A stretch of DNA of 64,000 bases, taken from contig JBMYSW010000008.1 in NCBI GenBank assembly GCA_049603715.1, positions 72,494 through 136,493 on the forward strand. The letters are read 5' to 3'. A program made the translations under genes and the position numbers. The stretch is from Pontibacterium sp049603715. Its GTDB lineage: Bacteria > Pseudomonadota > Gammaproteobacteria > Pseudomonadales > Balneatricaceae. The notes beneath the pieces were generated by a model, which searched no databases, had not been told where the DNA came from, and saw only the letters and a list, made by a program, of their open reading frames with translations. Every line of letters starts with the position of its first letter. Within the stretch, counting starts at the first letter, position 1. Of this stretch, positions 17,405 through 26,498 are shown in pieces.

Positions 17405-19038
17405 TGCGCAGCTTCCCTCGCCTGCTTATCGCCGCATTGGCAGGCGTAGGGATCACACTCAGCCTCGCTCCCTTCGACTGGATGCCCCTCGCCGCACTTT
17501 CACCCGTGCTGCTTTATCACTTACTGACGCAATACCCAAGTCCCGGCGAAGCACAGCGCAACCCTCGCACAAAAACTCACAAGGCACGCCCTTTTGGGTT
17601 GGGTTGGTTTTACGGTCTTGGGGTTTATGGCTCGGGTGCCTCATGGGTCTATGTGAGCATGACGGAGCACAGCAATACCTCTGCTGGACTCGCCACATTA
17701 ATGACCGCGGGTTTTGTCGCAGCCCTCGCCCTGTGTTTTGCACTCCAAGCCAGCGCCTTTCAGCGATTACGAGTTTATAAACACCCAGAACATAAAGACT
17801 GGGCCTACCACAGTGTTCAAGCTCTGACCTTTTTGGTGGTATGGGTTGTTTTTGAATGGCTTAAAAGCTTTGTTTTAACCGGTTTTCCTTGGCTCTACCT
17901 TGGCTACAGCCTTGTAGATACACCGTGGCAGCGATTAGCGCCCATTGGCGGTGTTTGGCTCGCCAGCGCTTGGGTTTTAGCCGTTGGCCTGATGGCCTAC
18001 TATCTTGTGTGCGGTGTAGTTCGCGCCTTTGAGCAAGGCCTTGCCATGCCTGCCCCCCAAAAGCGCGCGCCCCTTGCCCTATTGCTTACAGGGCTATTAC
18101 TCGGCCCATTAGCATTGCCTGCACTTTGGACTGAACCTGTGCTCGAAGACGGCCAGCCCAAAACCCTCGAAGTCGCACTCATTCAGGCCAATATCGACCA
18201 AAACATCAAATGGCAACCCGAAGCGCTGCGCCCAATTTTACAGCACTACGAAGCCCTGACCGAAAGCGCCATTGAGTCGGCGCAGATTAAACCCGATGTG
18301 ATTATTTGGCCCGAAACCGCTATACCGGCACTGTTTTCTCGGGCCTTGGTGCCACTCTCTCCGCTGTTAGACCGACTGGACCAGCAAAACATCGCCCTCG
18401 TTAGCGGCTTGCCAACACGTGTTCGCCAAGCAAGTGGCGGCTATGCCGATTACAACAGCATTGGTGTTTTAAGTAGCGGTTTTGGCTTGTATCACAAACA
18501 GCGATTAGTCCCCTTTGGCGAGTATTTGCCGCTACGCCAATACCTACACGGCCTGATCAGCTTTTTTGAGTTACCCATGTCTAGCTTTAGGCTGCCCAAT
18601 GCACCGCAAACAACACTGGTGGTTAAAGGGCACCACATCGCCGCCAGTATTTGCTACGAAATCGCTTACCCTCAGCTTACACAACGTCTCGCGAAAGAAG
18701 CGGACTGGTTACTCACGGTTTCTAACGATACTTGGTTTGGCCGCTCCATCGCACCCGACCAGCACTATCAAATCGCGCGCATGCGTGCCTTGGAAAACGG
18801 CCGAGCCTTGGTACGAGCCACCAATAATGGAATTTCGGGCGTTATTGACCCTCTCGGGCAAAGTTACCTCACGCTGCCGCGCTTTAGCGCCGAAGCCGGC
18901 CAAGTTAGAGTGACAGCCATGCAAGGGCAAACGCCCTTTCAACAGCTCAACGGCCTTGGTGCCATTATTCCCTGCTTACTTTGGTTAGCTTGGCTCATCG
19001 GGCGTAAGCTCTATCGCACAACCAAAGGGCGACGCTAA
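17404..19038 (+). CDS. lnt: Apolipoprotein N-acyltransferase
   Basis: A 544-residue inner-membrane enzyme that adds the third acyl chain to the N-terminal cysteine of lipoproteins. Several membrane helices fill the first 230 residues. The nitrilase-like domain follows with the catalytic triad: Glu in IIWPETAIPAL, Lys in YHKQRLVPFGEYLPLR, and Cys in ASICYEIAYP. The final helix is at the C-terminus (LGAIIPCLLWLAWLIGRK). It ends the miaB-ybeZ-ybeY-ybeX-lnt operon and is 3 bases from the HupE-like gene, which may be co-transcribed. Confidence 0.96.
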   Translation: MRSFPRLLIAALAGVGITLSLAPFDWMPLAALSPVLLYHLLTQYPSPGEAQRNPRTKTHKARPFGLGWFYGLGVYGSGASWVYVSMTEHSNTSAGLATLMTAGFVAALALCFALQASAFQRLRVYKHPEHKDWAYHSVQALTFLVVWVVFEWLKSFVLTGFPWLYLGYSLVDTPWQRLAPIGGVWLASAWVLAVGLMAYYLVCGVVRAFEQGLAMPAPQKRAPLALLLTGLLLGPLALPALWTEPVLEDGQPKTLEVALIQANIDQNIKWQPEALRPILQHYEALTESAIESAQIKPDVIIWPETAIPALFSRALVPLSPLLDRLDQQNIALVSGLPTRVRQASGGYADYNSIGVLSSGFGLYHKQRLVPFGEYLPLRQYLHGLISFFELPMSSFRLPNAPQTTLVVKGHHIAASICYEIAYPQLTQRLAKEADWLLTVSNDTWFGRSIAPDQHYQIARMRALENGRALVRATNNGISGVIDPLGQSYLTLPRFSAEAGQVRVTAMQGQTPFQQLNGLGAIIPCLLWLAWLIGRKLYRTTKGRR

Positions 19039-19041
19039 CCC

Positions 19042-20193
19042 GTGCTCACACAAGCGCCTTACCTTACTCGCCTTACCCGCTGGCTACTCATTCTTTGTGT
19101 ACTGATTGGTCAAGGCATGAGCCAAAGCGCATTGGCGCATCGCATGGGCGAGTCCTACCTGTTTATTGACTACACCCAAAACAGTCTCCATTGGGATGTC
19201 GAAGCACGCCTTTTTGATGACGTATTGGACCTTGATACAAGTCAAAACGGCATCGTCAGCTGGCCAGAGTATCGTGCAGCATTGTCTCAGATCGAATCCT
19301 TTTTAAGCCGTAATTTGCAGCTAAAAAACGAAGCCCAGCAACCAATTAGCTTTTCGTTAAGCCCACTCAAAATACAAGAAATTGATCAAGGCACTTACCT
19401 CAGCACCCAACTCACTCTCGACACCGAAGTCTTATCCTGGCGTGATGGTCTCACCGTCGCCTACTCGCCTTTTTTTGACCTTGACCCAAGCCACTTACTG
19501 CTAATCAAAACCCATAACGAAAGCCTACTTGAAAGCGTCACCACCGTGACCGCAAGCCAGCCCCAAGCAACACTCAGTCAAAACACGTGGTGGTGGGCCA
19601 GTGTTTGGTCTTTGTTTAAATTAGGTTTTGAACACATGTTTTTGGGGTTAGATCACGGGGTATTTTTACTCGTTTTGACCACGGCTCTGGTGTTTAACCA
19701 GCCAAAAGATACGCCGCGCCATTCCAGCTCGACCTTACCCAGCTGGCGCTCGATCGTTCGCCAAACAGCATGGCTAGTCACCTTTTTTAGCCTAGGCCAC
19801 GGTGCTTCACTGCTTGCAAATACGTTTCTGGCAATTAACCCGCCGAGCTACTGGATAGAGTTAGGTATTGCGCTCTCTATCTGCTTATCAGCAAGCTATC
19901 ACTTGAGGTTTAATCGAACACCCAAGCCTACAATAACCTTTATTTTTGGCTTGTTACACGGCTTTGGTTTCGCTACGAGCCTAAGCTTATTAGAGTTTTC
20001 GCCGCTAACTAAGCTAGGTTTTGTTACGAGTTTTAACGTAGGAATTGAAATTGCTCAGCTATTCGTCGCATTTCTTTTCATTTTATTCCTATTTTTAGCA
20101 AGACTTAGATCGAATTCATATATTAGAATTCAGCGCTTTATCTACCTAAGCACTCTGGCAGTCGGCATGTATTGGTTTGTAGTTCGTCTATGA
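19042..20193 (+). CDS. HupE/UreJ-like membrane protein with an EF-hand loop
   Basis: A 383-residue protein of the HupE/UreJ_2 family, predicted metal (Ni or similar) permeases. The start is GTG, 3 bases after lnt. An N-terminal signal-like helix (residues 12-32) is followed by a periplasmic domain of about 150 residues. In that domain residues 65-76 fit an EF-hand loop exactly (Asp65, Ser67, Asn69, Gly70, Ser73, Glu76). The C-terminal half has about six helices with the His motifs FEHMFLGLDHG and LLHGFGFATS that define the family. Substrate is unknown. It may belong to the lnt operon or to the exopolysaccharide block that begins 90 bases downstream. Confidence 0.78.
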   Translation: MLTQAPYLTRLTRWLLILCVLIGQGMSQSALAHRMGESYLFIDYTQNSLHWDVEARLFDDVLDLDTSQNGIVSWPEYRAALSQIESFLSRNLQLKNEAQQPISFSLSPLKIQEIDQGTYLSTQLTLDTEVLSWRDGLTVAYSPFFDLDPSHLLLIKTHNESLLESVTTVTASQPQATLSQNTWWWASVWSLFKLGFEHMFLGLDHGVFLLVLTTALVFNQPKDTPRHSSSTLPSWRSIVRQTAWLVTFFSLGHGASLLANTFLAINPPSYWIELGIALSICLSASYHLRFNRTPKPTITFIFGLLHGFGFATSLSLLEFSPLTKLGFVTSFNVGIEIAQLFVAFLFILFLFLARLRSNSYIRIQRFIYLSTLAVGMYWFVVRL

Positions 20194-20210
20194 GCCCCTA
20201 AGGAAGGGGC
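20194..20210 (+). terminator. Short GC hairpin directly after the HupE-like stop
   Basis: GCCCCT (20194-20199) pairs with AGGGGC (20205-20210) around AAGGA. There is no T-run. It may attenuate or process transcripts between lnt/HupE and the downstream polysaccharide genes. Confidence 0.35.
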
Positions 20211-20283
20211 CCACCGGTGAGGACAGTCCATCTGCGTGAGTTAGGCATAGCATATTTACGCTTACTAACTGGACATAGCACGA

Positions 20284-21648
20284 ATGATCGCCTTCCAATG
20301 CGCATTACAATCTGCGAACAGCTGTCTGATTTTAGGCGAGCGGCATGGTGGCAAAATCGCCCTTGCCAGCTTACTGGCAGAACGAGCTGGCGCTCGGTCG
20401 ATCCAACTGGTTAGCCCCTTTAATAAAGCGCTCACCGATAAAAAGCTCCAAGATGCTCAGTCGGCTGTCACCCACTGGGAGCACTTTTCTCTTATCCCAC
20501 CACTCACCGCCACCGATACTTTTACAACGCTTAAAGCGGTTTATGGTTTTGATTTTTTACTACAAGACTTTATTCGCATTGTCGAAGCAAGCCCAGCCGA
20601 TGTGGTCTATTTCCATCGCATCGACGAGTACTTTGCGATTCAAGACCGTCGTTTTATTAGTCAGTTTTTTAAGTACCTCACCGAAACCGCTAAGCGCTAT
20701 GAAAAGCGACTCTACTTTTCGTTATTACTTGGCTTACCTGAAGAGTCGCTCTTTCAAGCAGAGGTCGAGCGTTATCTCGACTTAGAGCTCACGCTGACAC
20801 GCAAAAATGCTTTGTCGAACGATCGCGAACTGGCCATTAAGTATGCCGCGGTCCCTGTGGATGCAACCCGCTTTCACCTTGCTCATGGTCGCAACGGCCT
20901 TACGCTCTCGGGGTATGACAATCAACAAGAAGGCGGGCCTAATCCAAAGCATGTGCTCGTTATATCCACCAGTGAGGAGACCATTGCTCGTTTGAGCTAT
21001 CTGCTTAGTCACGAACAACTGAGCTTTCATGTCTGCGCTGGAGAAATGAGTGAAGTGGTGTCGGCCTTGCTCAAAAAGCCAGACTTGGTGATTTACGATG
21101 CAGATGACGAATATGTACTCAACCTAGACCTTTACCAAGTCGCAAAAAGCAACCAAATTAAAGTGATTGAGCTTAGCAGCCAGACTCACCTGCGAAAGGC
21201 CGATAAGCTCGCCGCATTACAGCAAGGGTGTTTTGATGTATTTGCACATCACTACTTTATCGAAGATTTAGTGATTGCCATTGAACAAGCCATTGGGCTG
21301 AGCTTTTACACTACCCAAGTGAAGATGCCTTCAACCCAAGCGCTACCGGGCGGTGAGCTGATCGAAGCATTAATCCAACGTTACCTCACCCTACACAAAG
21401 GGTTTGCGGTATTTGAGTTTGACCTCGCTACATGTGACTCAACCACTATCGAGGTTGCACAGAGCTACCAACCCCAAAGACAAAGTGACGCTTGCTGGTA
21501 CAACCCAGAGCAACAAAAGCTCTTTGTTTTTGCTGCGGATATCCTTAGCCATAACCGCGAGGTCATTGAGTCTAAGGTGCTTCACCAGCTCCCTAACAGC
21601 CAACTACTCTCTGTTAAGGAGGCGACCGACTTTGCTCAATGGGCGTAG
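20284..21648 (+). CDS. BcsE-like degenerate NTPase-REC-GGDEF protein, predicted c-di-GMP receptor
   Basis: A 454-residue cytoplasmic protein with no obvious enzyme activity. Residues 1-200 resemble a RecA-like NTPase with a broken P-loop (Gly18, Gly23, Lys24, but Ile25 in place of Ser/Thr) and DVVYFHRIDE as a Walker-B-like strand. Residues about 222-340 resemble a receiver domain: KHVLVIST, DLVIYDAD, then CFDVFAHHYF where the usual Lys is missing, as is the acidic pair. Residues about 355-435 resemble a GGDEF domain. FAVFEFD matches the first strand and helix, and RQSD (399-402) is an RxxD I-site exactly five residues before PEQQK, which replaces GGDEF. This three-part order is that of BcsE, the c-di-GMP receptor of cellulose secretion. 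The similarity is my reading of motifs, not a database result. It overlaps the TPR gene. Confidence 0.6.
   Translation: MIAFQCALQSANSCLILGERHGGKIALASLLAERAGARSIQLVSPFNKALTDKKLQDAQSAVTHWEHFSLIPPLTATDTFTTLKAVYGFDFLLQDFIRIVEASPADVVYFHRIDEYFAIQDRRFISQFFKYLTETAKRYEKRLYFSLLLGLPEESLFQAEVERYLDLELTLTRKNALSNDRELAIKYAAVPVDATRFHLAHGRNGLTLSGYDNQQEGGPNPKHVLVISTSEETIARLSYLLSHEQLSFHVCAGEMSEVVSALLKKPDLVIYDADDEYVLNLDLYQVAKSNQIKVIELSSQTHLRKADKLAALQQGCFDVFAHHYFIEDLVIAIEQAIGLSFYTTQVKMPSTQALPGGELIEALIQRYLTLHKGFAVFEFDLATCDSTTIEVAQSYQPQRQSDACWYNPEQQKLFVFAADILSHNREVIESKVLHQLPNSQLLSVKEATDFAQWA
21616..21622 (+). promoter_or_regulatory. Strong ribosome binding site that sets a TTG start
   Basis: AAGGAGG inside the end of the BcsE-like gene, 9 bases before TTG at 21632. 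The encoded N-terminus then becomes a good signal peptide, so this site decides the start of the TPR gene. Confidence 0.6.
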
Positions 21649-22216
21649 AGATAGCACAAGTCTTTACCAAGCGATGCTCGGAGCATGGCTAGTACTGGCG
21701 TGCGCGCTAACTACCATTACCAGCGTCGCCGCTGTTGAACAGGACCTTAAGGCACTTGAGTCAGTTGTGGCTGAGCAGCCAAATAACTTGGCTTACCGAC
21801 TCATACTCGGCAAACGTTACCTTGCACTTGGCGAGTTGGAAAAGGCCAAGGCGCAATATCAACAGGTAATAACACAAGCGCCTCAAAACAGCCGCGCACA
21901 GCTCGCATTAGAGCAAATTCAAGCGACACAATCGCGAGCAAGCTGGTTAGCAAGCCTCGGCGTGAGTAATCCTTTTAATCGTCAAACGCTCACGGCGGCT
22001 ATTTTAAAAAACGCAGAACAGCCCGAGGTACTTGACCCATTACTGGACTTTGCCTTCGAGCATCAATTTACGGTGGGTGAAGACGCTTTTGGACTTTATG
22101 TCGACTCTTTGCTCCGTCGTAATCAAGCCGCGGCAGTTCTCGCTTTTTTAAACACACTCGATGTCTCGGTGGGCAAGCAGTTTACGCTACAGCGGGGCAG
22201 GCCTGTACTGAGTTAG
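21632..22216 (+). CDS. TPR/beta-barrel exopolysaccharide export protein, N-terminal fragment (frameshifted)
   Basis: The first 194 codons of a PgaA/HmsH-like outer-membrane export protein. The TTG start (an ATG at 21674 is the alternative) gives a signal peptide: RR near the start, hydrophobic core LGAWLVLACALTTI, probable cleavage after SVAA. TPR-like helices follow (LAYRLILGKRYLALGELEKAKAQYQQ). The frame then stops at 22214-22216. The frame one base back continues without interruption with matching TPR sequence (QACTELGNYACAEPLLKTAW in frame 1 from about 22198) into the next entry. The two pieces meet at the G4 run 22194-22197. One extra G there, or a -1 ribosomal shift after the CGG codon at 22193-22195, would join them into a protein of about 1,190 residues. 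This could be a sequencing error, a real null mutation, or recoding. Confidence 0.6.
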   Translation: MLNGRRDSTSLYQAMLGAWLVLACALTTITSVAAVEQDLKALESVVAEQPNNLAYRLILGKRYLALGELEKAKAQYQQVITQAPQNSRAQLALEQIQATQSRASWLASLGVSNPFNRQTLTAAILKNAEQPEVLDPLLDFAFEHQFTVGEDAFGLYVDSLLRRNQAAAVLAFLNTLDVSVGKQFTLQRGRPVLS

Positions 22217-22284
22217 GTAATTACGCCTGTGCCGAGCCGCTGTTAAAAACAGCATGGAAAGCACAGCCTAACTTTCGTCACGCC

Positions 22285-25194
22285 ATGGCGCTTTTTGATG
22301 TATATCTCGCGCAAAACAAACTATTTGCCGCACACCAGCTGTTACAGCAAGCTCAATCACTTGTGGACTTGGACATTCAGCGCTTTGATGCCGCACAGGC
22401 CGCCTTTGACAAGCAACGTGACCAGCAAGTCAGTGTTCAGCGCCAATCCTTTGATCAAAACCCCACTGCAGAGGTCGCGCAGTCGCTTTCTGCTTTACTC
22501 TACAACACAGGCGACCGCAACCAAGCCTTTGAAGTATTAGTGACTTACCTCTCTGTATCCCCTAACGACGATAGCTTACGCTTTCGCCTGATGCAGTTTT
22601 ACGCCTGGGACGAAAAATACCCCCAAGCCATTCGCACATACCAACGGCTAAACGCCCCCAGTCGCGAAGCTCTCTTGTTATACTGCCAAGTATTAGCTTG
22701 GCAGGGCGACGTGGATAGCGCACAAGAAGCCCTTAAGCCGCTACTCTTTGCTGAAGACTTAGCATTACGAGGGCAAGCCCAGCTGCTACTTGGCAATATT
22801 TACCTTTGGAAAAACAACCCCACGCGTGCCATCGAAGTTTTAACGCCGTTACAGCAAAGTCCAACACCGGGCCTCAATCTAAACGAGGTCGATCGAGCAT
22901 TAGCACGTGCTCGCAGCGGTCGCACCGAGGGCCTCAGTACTGCCGCACCTCCAGCCAGTATTACTCAAATAACACAACAAAAGCACCAAGCATTACTGCG
23001 TGCAGCGCAACAGCAGCAACAATCCAAAAACTTTGCCGCTGCGGCCACAGCCTACGATGCCTATCTCGCCAAAGAGCCTAATGACTTAAGTGCGCTGAAG
23101 CAGCTGGCTTACATCAATATTAAGCTTAATAGGTTAGATAAAGGGCTACAGCAATTTGCGACCTATGCCTACAAAACCTACACCGCCGACGCCCTCGCCG
23201 AACTGGCGCAAAACTATTTATGGGCTCAACGCACCCAAGACGCCTTACGCACCACACAAACAGGCTTGGCCCAATTCCCAGAGGATAAGCCGCTCTTGGC
23301 ACTACAAGAAAAAGCACTGGCTCAGGGTAACCGCCTAACCGACCACGCCCACTCCGGCGACCAAGCCTTGCTTGAGCGCGCAAATGCCCTATATGCCGAT
23401 AATGACTTTGAAGCCGCACGACCACTCTATGCCGATTATTTATCCCGCAACCCTACGCAGCTCTTAGCACGAGAGCGCTATGCCGACAGCCTAAGTTTTA
23501 CCGGCGTCAGCGAGCTGGCGGCACCTGAATATTACTTTTTAATGCAAACGCCTCGTAATAGCCTGCGTATTCAATATCAATACGGCTACAACCTTGCATT
23601 AAACGAGAGCCCCATTGCCGCTCAAAAGGTGCTGTTGCCCCTTAAGCAAACGCTGGAAGACCTGCTTGCCAACGACCATATTCCACCGGAGGTCGAGCGC
23701 TTTTTGAGCCAATGGCAAAGCGACTGGCAAAGCCGAGACTTTAACCGTTACGCCAGCCACTACAGTGAGGCTATTCGCCAAAACGCGGCTTGGCAACAAC
23801 ACAAACAAGGTGTGTTTAGTCAGACGCAGCGTATAAAAGTAGATATCTCTCAAGTTCATGCCTCGGCTTTATCAAGCCCAACCAATACTCACCACTATCA
23901 GGTGAGCTTTTTACAGCACTACCGCGCTGATACGTTGCGCGACATCGGTGTTAAAACCCTCGACATCAGCTGTGACCGTGAAGGCTGCCTCATCAATGAC
24001 GAACGCTGGCAAAAAGGAAACCAGAACACAGCCTACAACGCTAACGCCAGCCAAGCTCAAACAGAACAGCGTCAGTCCCTTTTAGTCTTAGTAAACGAGG
24101 CGCTAGAAAAGCTAAACCTGTCGGTGCACCAACCCAAACAAACCGACACAGTGATCAAGTCGATGTTTTTTAGCCCAGGTGTCAGCAAAATAGACGAGTC
24201 TGAGGCGTTGGTCTTGTCTGAGCTATATGGGACAGGTCAACGCCTGAGTGACCCACAAGTCACCTTTATGCAGCAAGACACCTACGCCTTGCTCAATAGC
24301 AGCAACGCCAAGCCCCAAGATCCAGAAAACGGCTTTAGAGCTTATGCAGGCAGCTTTGATCGACGAGGACACGCTGGCGTTAGACTGTTTAGCCACCAGC
24401 CATGGCAGCAATACTTTTATCGGGCATCAATACGTCCTCAACGCTTTAGCCATGACAATTGCAGCGAAAACTCGGTGAGCGCTCGATTTACACTGCAAGC
24501 ACTGGATAACCCCGAAAGCTGGGAGTACGGTGGCAACCTTGGCTATGTAAATAACAGCCCCTACCTTTTGCCTTACGCAAGCTTATACACAAGCAATGAC
24601 TTTCAGCTCACCTTCAGTGGTCGTCGCTTATTTCACGATCGCCCCAATTGTCGAACCTTGGTTTCTGACCTCGACCTTTACCGCGCAACCATCGAAAAGT
24701 ACCAGCAACAACCTGACGGTGACCAGCTTTGGTACGCCGCCAGCCTCGATAAAATTACCGACGGTAACCTACAAGCCACGGGGCAATTTTGGTATGAGTT
24801 TTATCAGGGAGAGTGGTTAGAATGGGACTACCAGCTTTCTGCCAATGGCTGGTACATCACCAGCACAAAGCGCACTGACGACTACTTTAGCCCGAACTTT
24901 TACGACGCCAGTTACGCAGGCGTTGACGCTCATTACCCCCTCTCAGACACCCTCGCATTGACCACCAAAAGCCACCTTGGCGCCTCGCTCAAAGAGGAGG
25001 AATGGTTTTATTTAATGAACGTTGGTGTCAGCTACCAACTGGGTGAGCAATCGCAATTGCTCGCCTCATGCGAGATGTCTCAAGCGGTAGCAACTAACAG
25101 TAGCCCCGCCGCACCGGGTAGGGCCGGAGCACAACGCAATGAAGACGATGGCCGTAAACAAGGCTGTCGGGCCGAATGGGAGGTGCTCTGGTGA
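22285..25194 (+). CDS. TPR/beta-barrel exopolysaccharide export protein, main part (frameshifted)
   Basis: Carries 969 codons from the first ATG in this frame, but coding sequence clearly extends upstream to about 22192, and the ATG has no ribosome binding site. The first 600 residues are TPR repeats (for example TAYDAYLAKEPNDLSALKQLAYINIKLNRLDKG). The last 330 or so have the alternating aromatic and polar pattern of an outer-membrane beta-barrel and end in a terminal Trp (EWEVLW). The layout TPR superhelix plus barrel is that of PgaA and HmsH, which pass poly-N-acetylglucosamine through the outer membrane; BcsC has a similar plan. Several cysteines in the barrel region are unusual. The stop overlaps the glycosyltransferase start (GTGA). 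The function is inferred from architecture and neighbours. Confidence 0.65.
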   Translation: MALFDVYLAQNKLFAAHQLLQQAQSLVDLDIQRFDAAQAAFDKQRDQQVSVQRQSFDQNPTAEVAQSLSALLYNTGDRNQAFEVLVTYLSVSPNDDSLRFRLMQFYAWDEKYPQAIRTYQRLNAPSREALLLYCQVLAWQGDVDSAQEALKPLLFAEDLALRGQAQLLLGNIYLWKNNPTRAIEVLTPLQQSPTPGLNLNEVDRALARARSGRTEGLSTAAPPASITQITQQKHQALLRAAQQQQQSKNFAAAATAYDAYLAKEPNDLSALKQLAYINIKLNRLDKGLQQFATYAYKTYTADALAELAQNYLWAQRTQDALRTTQTGLAQFPEDKPLLALQEKALAQGNRLTDHAHSGDQALLERANALYADNDFEAARPLYADYLSRNPTQLLARERYADSLSFTGVSELAAPEYYFLMQTPRNSLRIQYQYGYNLALNESPIAAQKVLLPLKQTLEDLLANDHIPPEVERFLSQWQSDWQSRDFNRYASHYSEAIRQNAAWQQHKQGVFSQTQRIKVDISQVHASALSSPTNTHHYQVSFLQHYRADTLRDIGVKTLDISCDREGCLINDERWQKGNQNTAYNANASQAQTEQRQSLLVLVNEALEKLNLSVHQPKQTDTVIKSMFFSPGVSKIDESEALVLSELYGTGQRLSDPQVTFMQQDTYALLNSSNAKPQDPENGFRAYAGSFDRRGHAGVRLFSHQPWQQYFYRASIRPQRFSHDNCSENSVSARFTLQALDNPESWEYGGNLGYVNNSPYLLPYASLYTSNDFQLTFSGRRLFHDRPNCRTLVSDLDLYRATIEKYQQQPDGDQLWYAASLDKITDGNLQATGQFWYEFYQGEWLEWDYQLSANGWYITSTKRTDDYFSPNFYDASYAGVDAHYPLSDTLALTTKSHLGASLKEEEWFYLMNVGVSYQLGEQSQLLASCEMSQAVATNSSPAAPGRAGAQRNEDDGRKQGCRAEWEVLW

Positions 25195-26498
25195 AGCAAG
25201 TCTTGGCCTTTTTGATGTTACTCATCGTCTTAGGTGTGACCGCAATTTTTTCGATTAACAGCCTTTATACGCTGGTAGTAACCATCGAAAACATCTTGGT
25301 GCAAATCGCGGCCACGCTGATTTTGCTTTTTACCTTGGTCATTACCCTGCGCTACCTCGCTTTAATGTTATTTTCGATTTTAAAAAACGTACAACGCAGC
25401 GTGGCCGAATACCCCAATTACGGCCCCTTATACCGCGTTTCGGTGATTGTTCCTGCCTACAACGAAGAGGTGGTGATAGAGCGCTCGGTGCTTTCCATTA
25501 TGGAACAAACCTACAGCAACCTCGAAATTGTTGTGGTAGATGACGGCTCCAGCGACCGGACATATCAAGAAGCCAAACGCTTAGAAAACCACTTCGGCCA
25601 CGCTGCCATCAAGGTGCTACGTAAACCCAATGGCGGCAAAGCCAATGCATTAAATTACGGAATAGAATACGCCACTGGCGATCTCATCATGGTGGTTGAT
25701 GCCGACTCGAAGCTCTCGCCCGATGCAATTGAGCGCATGGTAAAGTACTTTATCGACGATAAAATCGCCGCCGTTGCGGGAAGTGTTTATGTGAGCAACC
25801 GAACCAACACACTCACCAAGTTGCAAGCGCTAGAATATATTCAAGGCCTAAACATGGTGAGGAATGGGCAAGCTTTTTTTCGTCTGGTGAATATTATTCC
25901 CGGCCCAATTGGCGTTTTTAGAAAGGACGCTATTTTAGAGTGCGGCGGCTATGACTCAGATACTTTCGCTGAAGATGCAGACTTAACAATGAAGCTCATC
26001 ACCAAAGGCTATCGCATTGAATTCGAGCCTGAGGCATACGCCTATACCGAGGCCCCAGACAAACTACTCGACTTACTAAAACAGCGTTATCGTTGGACGC
26101 GAGGCATTTTGCAGTCCATATCGAAACACAAAAAAACGCTGTTACATGTACGGAGCAACCCCTCTATTTCGTTTGTAATGTGGTACATGCTGTTTGAGTC
26201 GATTTTCTGGCCCATCATGGACATTTCAGCCACATTATTTTTTTTATACGTATCTGCCACGTCTGGGACCAGCTCGTTTTTGGCCTATTGGTGGGTACTC
26301 TTTACCTTGCTAGATATTGCGGGTGCTCTTTACTGCGTCGTCACCACCAAAGAAAAGCTCTCATTGGTGTTTTACGCAATTTTTTATCGACTTTACTTCA
26401 TTGGTATCATCAACATTGCCAAGTTGTTCGCCACCGTTGAAGAGTGGCTCAAAGTAGGCATGGAATGGGGCAAACTCGATCGCACGGGAGGAATCTGA
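25191..26498 (+). CDS. PgaC-like processive family 2 glycosyltransferase
   Basis: A 435-residue inner-membrane glycan synthase. GTG at 25191 is chosen because GGGAGG (25178-25183) is 7 bases upstream; the ATG at 25176 lacks a site. Two membrane helices occupy residues 3-25 and about 30-65. The GT2 domain has IVPAYNEE, the UDP-binding DDGSSDRT, the metal-binding DADS, FAEDADLT with the catalytic Asp, and QRYRW, the QxxRW signature of processive synthases. Three more helix regions follow. This is the plan of PgaC/HmsR, IcaA and related hexosamine polymerases, without a PilZ domain. The donor sugar cannot be read from sequence; UDP-GlcNAc is a guess by analogy. The stop overlaps the next start (TGATG). 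Confidence 0.82.
   Translation: MKQVLAFLMLLIVLGVTAIFSINSLYTLVVTIENILVQIAATLILLFTLVITLRYLALMLFSILKNVQRSVAEYPNYGPLYRVSVIVPAYNEEVVIERSVLSIMEQTYSNLEIVVVDDGSSDRTYQEAKRLENHFGHAAIKVLRKPNGGKANALNYGIEYATGDLIMVVDADSKLSPDAIERMVKYFIDDKIAAVAGSVYVSNRTNTLTKLQALEYIQGLNMVRNGQAFFRLVNIIPGPIGVFRKDAILECGGYDSDTFAEDADLTMKLITKGYRIEFEPEAYAYTEAPDKLLDLLKQRYRWTRGILQSISKHKKTLLHVRSNPSISFVMWYMLFESIFWPIMDISATLFFLYVSATSGTSSFLAYWWVLFTLLDIAGALYCVVTTKEKLSLVFYAIFYRLYFIGIINIAKLFATVEEWLKVGMEWGKLDRTGGI

Noticed and set aside
20194..20283. c-di-GMP riboswitch before the BcsE-like gene
   Set aside because: The leader is only 90 bases and does not contain the conserved GEMM sequence blocks I know; only a simple hairpin is visible.
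22185..22200. Canonical -1 slippery heptamer at the frameshift
   Set aside because: The sequence CAGCGGGGCAGG does not fit X-XXY-YYZ, so programmed frameshifting is only one option and not the preferred one.
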